NCBI RefSeq assembly: GCF_003324165.1
Contig: NW_025407880.1
Location: 1 to 64,000 of the forward strand
DNA: 64,000 nt
Reading direction: 5' to 3'
DNA from: Naegleria lovaniensis
Taxonomy: Eukaryota > Heterolobosea > Eutetramitea > Acrasida > Naegleriidae
In this document: positions 61,258-64,000 of the stretch, one piece after another
Layout of the letters: the number at the start of each line of letters is the position of its first letter
Position numbering within the stretch: the stretch's first letter is position 1
Position numbers and translations under genes: made by a program
The notes under the pieces: generated by a model
The model's input: only the letters and a program-made list of their open reading frames with translations
What the model was told of the DNA's origin: nothing
Database searches by the model: none

Positions 61258-64000
61258 ATGATTACAACAAAAGACGATATTAGCAGTAGTAACACTTCTC
61301 ATGATCATCACATGCCTCCCCGACGAAGACACGCCGTTGTTGATATTGATCCATACAACCTTCACAACAAAGATGCTTCTGATTTATTATCGTCTACATC
61401 GTGGGCTTCTTCATCCCCACCCTCCTCCGAGTTGCAAAATGACGACGATACCAACAGACTCGAATCATCACAGCACCCTGCTAACTTGCAATCGTTTGAT
61501 ATTGATGTCGATGATCAGGTGAATCGTGTTCTGGTGGTAGATGATGACAAAGTGGCCCGACAAGTTTTAGCAAAATTACTTGAACAGTTAGGATTTGAAG
61601 GTATGTGTTTATTTTGCTTAATCAATCATTGATTAACAATGAATATTTCTCATGACGAAAATTTCTTTATTGCCCAACCATTCGAATGATTCTTTCAACT
61701 GTTCCTTCGAATTCAATGTCTACTTTGTTTTACATGTGGACCCACCACAGTCAAAGCAGTAGAAGGTGGAAGGCAAGCACTTGAAGTTCTCCGAGAGGAA
61801 GGAAGCAAATACAGATTACTACTTGTGGATGTGCTCATGCCCGACATGGATGGCCTACAACTGCTCAAAATCTTTAGACAAGCTTACTCTGAGGACATGC
61901 CAATCATCAGTATGTAATCAATTAAGTTTGAATGATATCTAACAATTTATTTGTATTAATTCAAATGTTGATACCTAATATAATATTCAAACCACATCAA
62001 CCCTTAACAATTGTGACATGTAACAGTGGTTTCGTCAAGCGAAGACCCTGACACCATTAATCAATGCTTTCAAAGCGGTGCAGAAGATTTCCTTCAAAAA
62101 CCTGTTCAACTAGAGATTTTAAAAAGACGTGTGAACATGTGTCTTGAAGACAGAATGAGAAGGCGGAAAGAGAAAGCCTATCAAGAAATGTTAAAGAATG
62201 AACGAATTAATCGGAAAAAACTAACTCTTCGTGTTAAGGAGCAAGAAAAAGAATTGGAGCAAATCAAATCACAAATGAGCAGTGCTGTTGAAACTCCAAT
62301 GCAAGTAGTCATGAAAACCATTGCAGATCTAATGGAAGGAAAATACTCGATGGAAAATTATAAGGGAGCTCTAATAGCAATTTTACGATCTTTAGGTTCT
62401 AAAGACCTTTACAAACCTGTCTTTTCTAACTTGTTGAAGAAAGGGGAAATTGATGACTCTACTAGACGATGGCTTCAAACCGAATTCATGAATGAGGATA
62501 CCAGCAAGTCATCTAATTCTCCAACAACTCCTTCAAGTCCTGAAAAACTCTCACCATCCTCCTCAGCTTCATCTTTTCCAAGTAACACGACTAACGAGAA
62601 AACATCCACTGCAACAACTACGGTCTCGCTTAAACCTCTCACGCCTCATCATCACCACCATCCATTGAATGAACAACAAACATCTCTTTTACACAAGCAA
62701 GTAGATGATATTGTGACAAAACCCATCCCCGAAGATATAGGTGCCAATACTTTCAACGCCATGAAATATACGAGTGATGAATTGATTCAATTCGTGGTGC
62801 ACATGTTTGAAAGTTTAGGCCTCATTGACATTTTCCAAATACCTCCAACAGAAATTGTGAATCTGCTTCAGGTTGTCAAGAACTCTTACAAAGAGAATCC
62901 ATATCACAATTTTACTCACGCGGTTGATGTTACTCAATTTGTTTATCATTGCTTACTCATCGATAAGATTTCTGCCATGTTTACTCCACTTGAAAAATTT
63001 GCCTTAATTTTCGCAGGTACCATGCATGATGTGTGCCATCCAGGAGTTAACAATAATTACCTTATTAACGTTAAGGACGAACTTGCTCTCATTTACAACG
63101 ATGTGAGCATATTGGAGAATCATCACGCCTCTCAGGCCTTTTATATTCTCAGAAAACACAATATTTGTTCTGGCTTAACTAAGGATGAATTTAGAGAGTT
63201 CAGACGTTTGGTGATTAACACCATTCTCTCGACAGACATGTCCCATCACTTTGAAATTCTCACCAAATTCCAAACTCGTCTCCAAACAGGTGTGACACTC
63301 TCCAAAGAAAGTAAGGAAGACAAATTGCAACTCATGGGAGTCATTCTCAAATGCTCGGATGTGAGTAATGCTGTTCGTCCATTCCCAATTTCCGAACAAT
63401 GGGCCAATCTTGTTCTCGAAGAATTCTTCAGACAAGGAGACTCGGAACGAGAACGTGGTCTTCCGATCTCTCCCCTAATGGATCGCCGAACGGTCGACCG
63501 TCCCAAATCGCAACTCAATTTCATTGACTACATTGCAGCACCGTTGTTTAATGCTCTTTTCACTTTTTGCCCATCCTTGAAGTCGACGGTCGGAGAGACA
63601 TTACTAAAAAATAGGAGTCTGTGGGAAGAGAGAGCTTTGGCAACGACGAGTAGCCATCATCATCCGCAAACGCCACCACGTACTTCGAGTTATCATCACC
63701 ACCGAACTGGTTCTGGTATGGGAAATAATCAAGATTCTACTACGACAACAACTGCACACACAGACCAAACCATTGGTGCATCATCACCCATATCATCAAA
63801 AGGCACGACTTTTTCATTATCGGAAGGATCCTTCGAACCAAAATCTGCAACAACAACTACCACTGCGATACCTGTACTCATGGGAACCTTACCGGAACAT
63901 TTGGCCAAAGCCAAAGGATTTACCATACTCCTCGTTGACGATGAGAGTCAGCAATTTGCAAAACAAGTCTTACCAAGTATTCAAGCTCTTAGTTACACTT
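61258..64000 (+). CDS. RegA-like hybrid: receiver domain, cyclic nucleotide phosphodiesterase, second receiver (partial)
   Basis: Exons 61258-61600, 61751-61909 and 62027 to beyond 64000 join in frame to at least 825 aa; the gene runs off the window. After a Ser/Asp-rich leader comes receiver 1. It has VLVVDDDK (acidic pair, about 95), LLLVDVLMPDMDG (phospho-Asp about 140), MVSSS and FLQKPV (Lys about 191), so all phosphotransfer residues are present. A coiled coil and low-complexity linker lead to a class I phosphodiesterase. Its motifs are YHNFTHAVDVTQF (about 461), GTMHDVCHPG (about 501), LKCSDVSNAVRPF (about 611) and QLNFIDYIAAPLF. Another linker leads to TILLVDDES (about 801), the start of receiver 2. 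The order matches Dictyostelium RegA except for the extra receiver. I infer phosphorelay control of cAMP or cGMP. Confidence 0.9.

Noticed and set aside
1-64000. tRNA, rRNA or snRNA genes
   Set aside because: No convincing tRNA B-box/acceptor pairing or rRNA-like stretch was seen in the intergenic regions by eye; a covariance-model scan would be the proper test.

Overview
This window is eukaryotic nuclear DNA, and protein content, intron style and gene spacing all point to a free-living heterolobosean amoeba of the genus Naegleria. It is AT-rich and densely packed, with about 25 genes in 64 kb. Introns are few and often short (47-60 bp in several genes) and begin GTAAGT or GTATGT. Proteins are rich in Asn, Gln and Ser. 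The species cannot be decided from the sequence alone. A 10-base N run at 40255-40264 marks an assembly gap.

Layout. 1-1.8 kb: decayed, mostly non-coding DNA. 1.8-10.2 kb: metabolism and signalling (twin-CX9C CHCHD protein, thiolase, a Ras GTPase with introns, a LYS2-type aminoadipate reductase). 11.7-16.3 kb: a large repeat-built surface protein and a conventional actin. 18.1-24.3 kb: an endonuclease/exonuclease/phosphatase-fold protein, an HSPA14/Ssz1-like Hsp70 and a TPR protein. 24.4-29.3 kb: a mobile-DNA hotspot. 29.2-47.7 kb: a beta-propeller-like protein, a divergent protein kinase, a TDP2-like phosphodiesterase, an RCC1-BTB protein between two F-box/LRR genes, an alpha/beta hydrolase with a ubiquitin-interacting motif, a PP2C phosphatase and a PRCC-like splicing factor. 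47.9-60.9 kb: a YdjM-like membrane protein, a PAP2-family protein, a large KEKE protein, an FAD monooxygenase and a mitochondrial-type helical-repeat protein. 61.3 kb to the end: a two-component/cyclic-nucleotide-phosphodiesterase fusion that runs off the window.

The most interesting parts are four. (1) A complete two-gene DNA transposon, 24930-29320, has 12-bp terminal inverted repeats, oppositely oriented subterminal repeat arrays, a CMC/CACTA-like transposase and a divergently transcribed four-exon accessory gene. (2) Just outside its left end lies the C-terminal RuvC-III/zinc-ribbon piece of a Fanzor (eukaryotic TnpB-type RNA-guided nuclease). Beside it is a GC-rich, directly repeated stretch where a guide RNA would be expected. 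(3) A 912-bp foldback/MITE-like element at 19941-20852 is studded with GTTTAAAC palindromes and sits 43 bp upstream of the Hsp70-like start codon. (4) The terminal gene joins a receiver domain, a class I cyclic nucleotide phosphodiesterase and the start of a second receiver domain. It is a RegA-like protein with an extra receiver.

Gene models with introns were assembled here by matching GT/AG splice sites to reading-frame phase. Each join leaves the frame intact, but none has transcript support.
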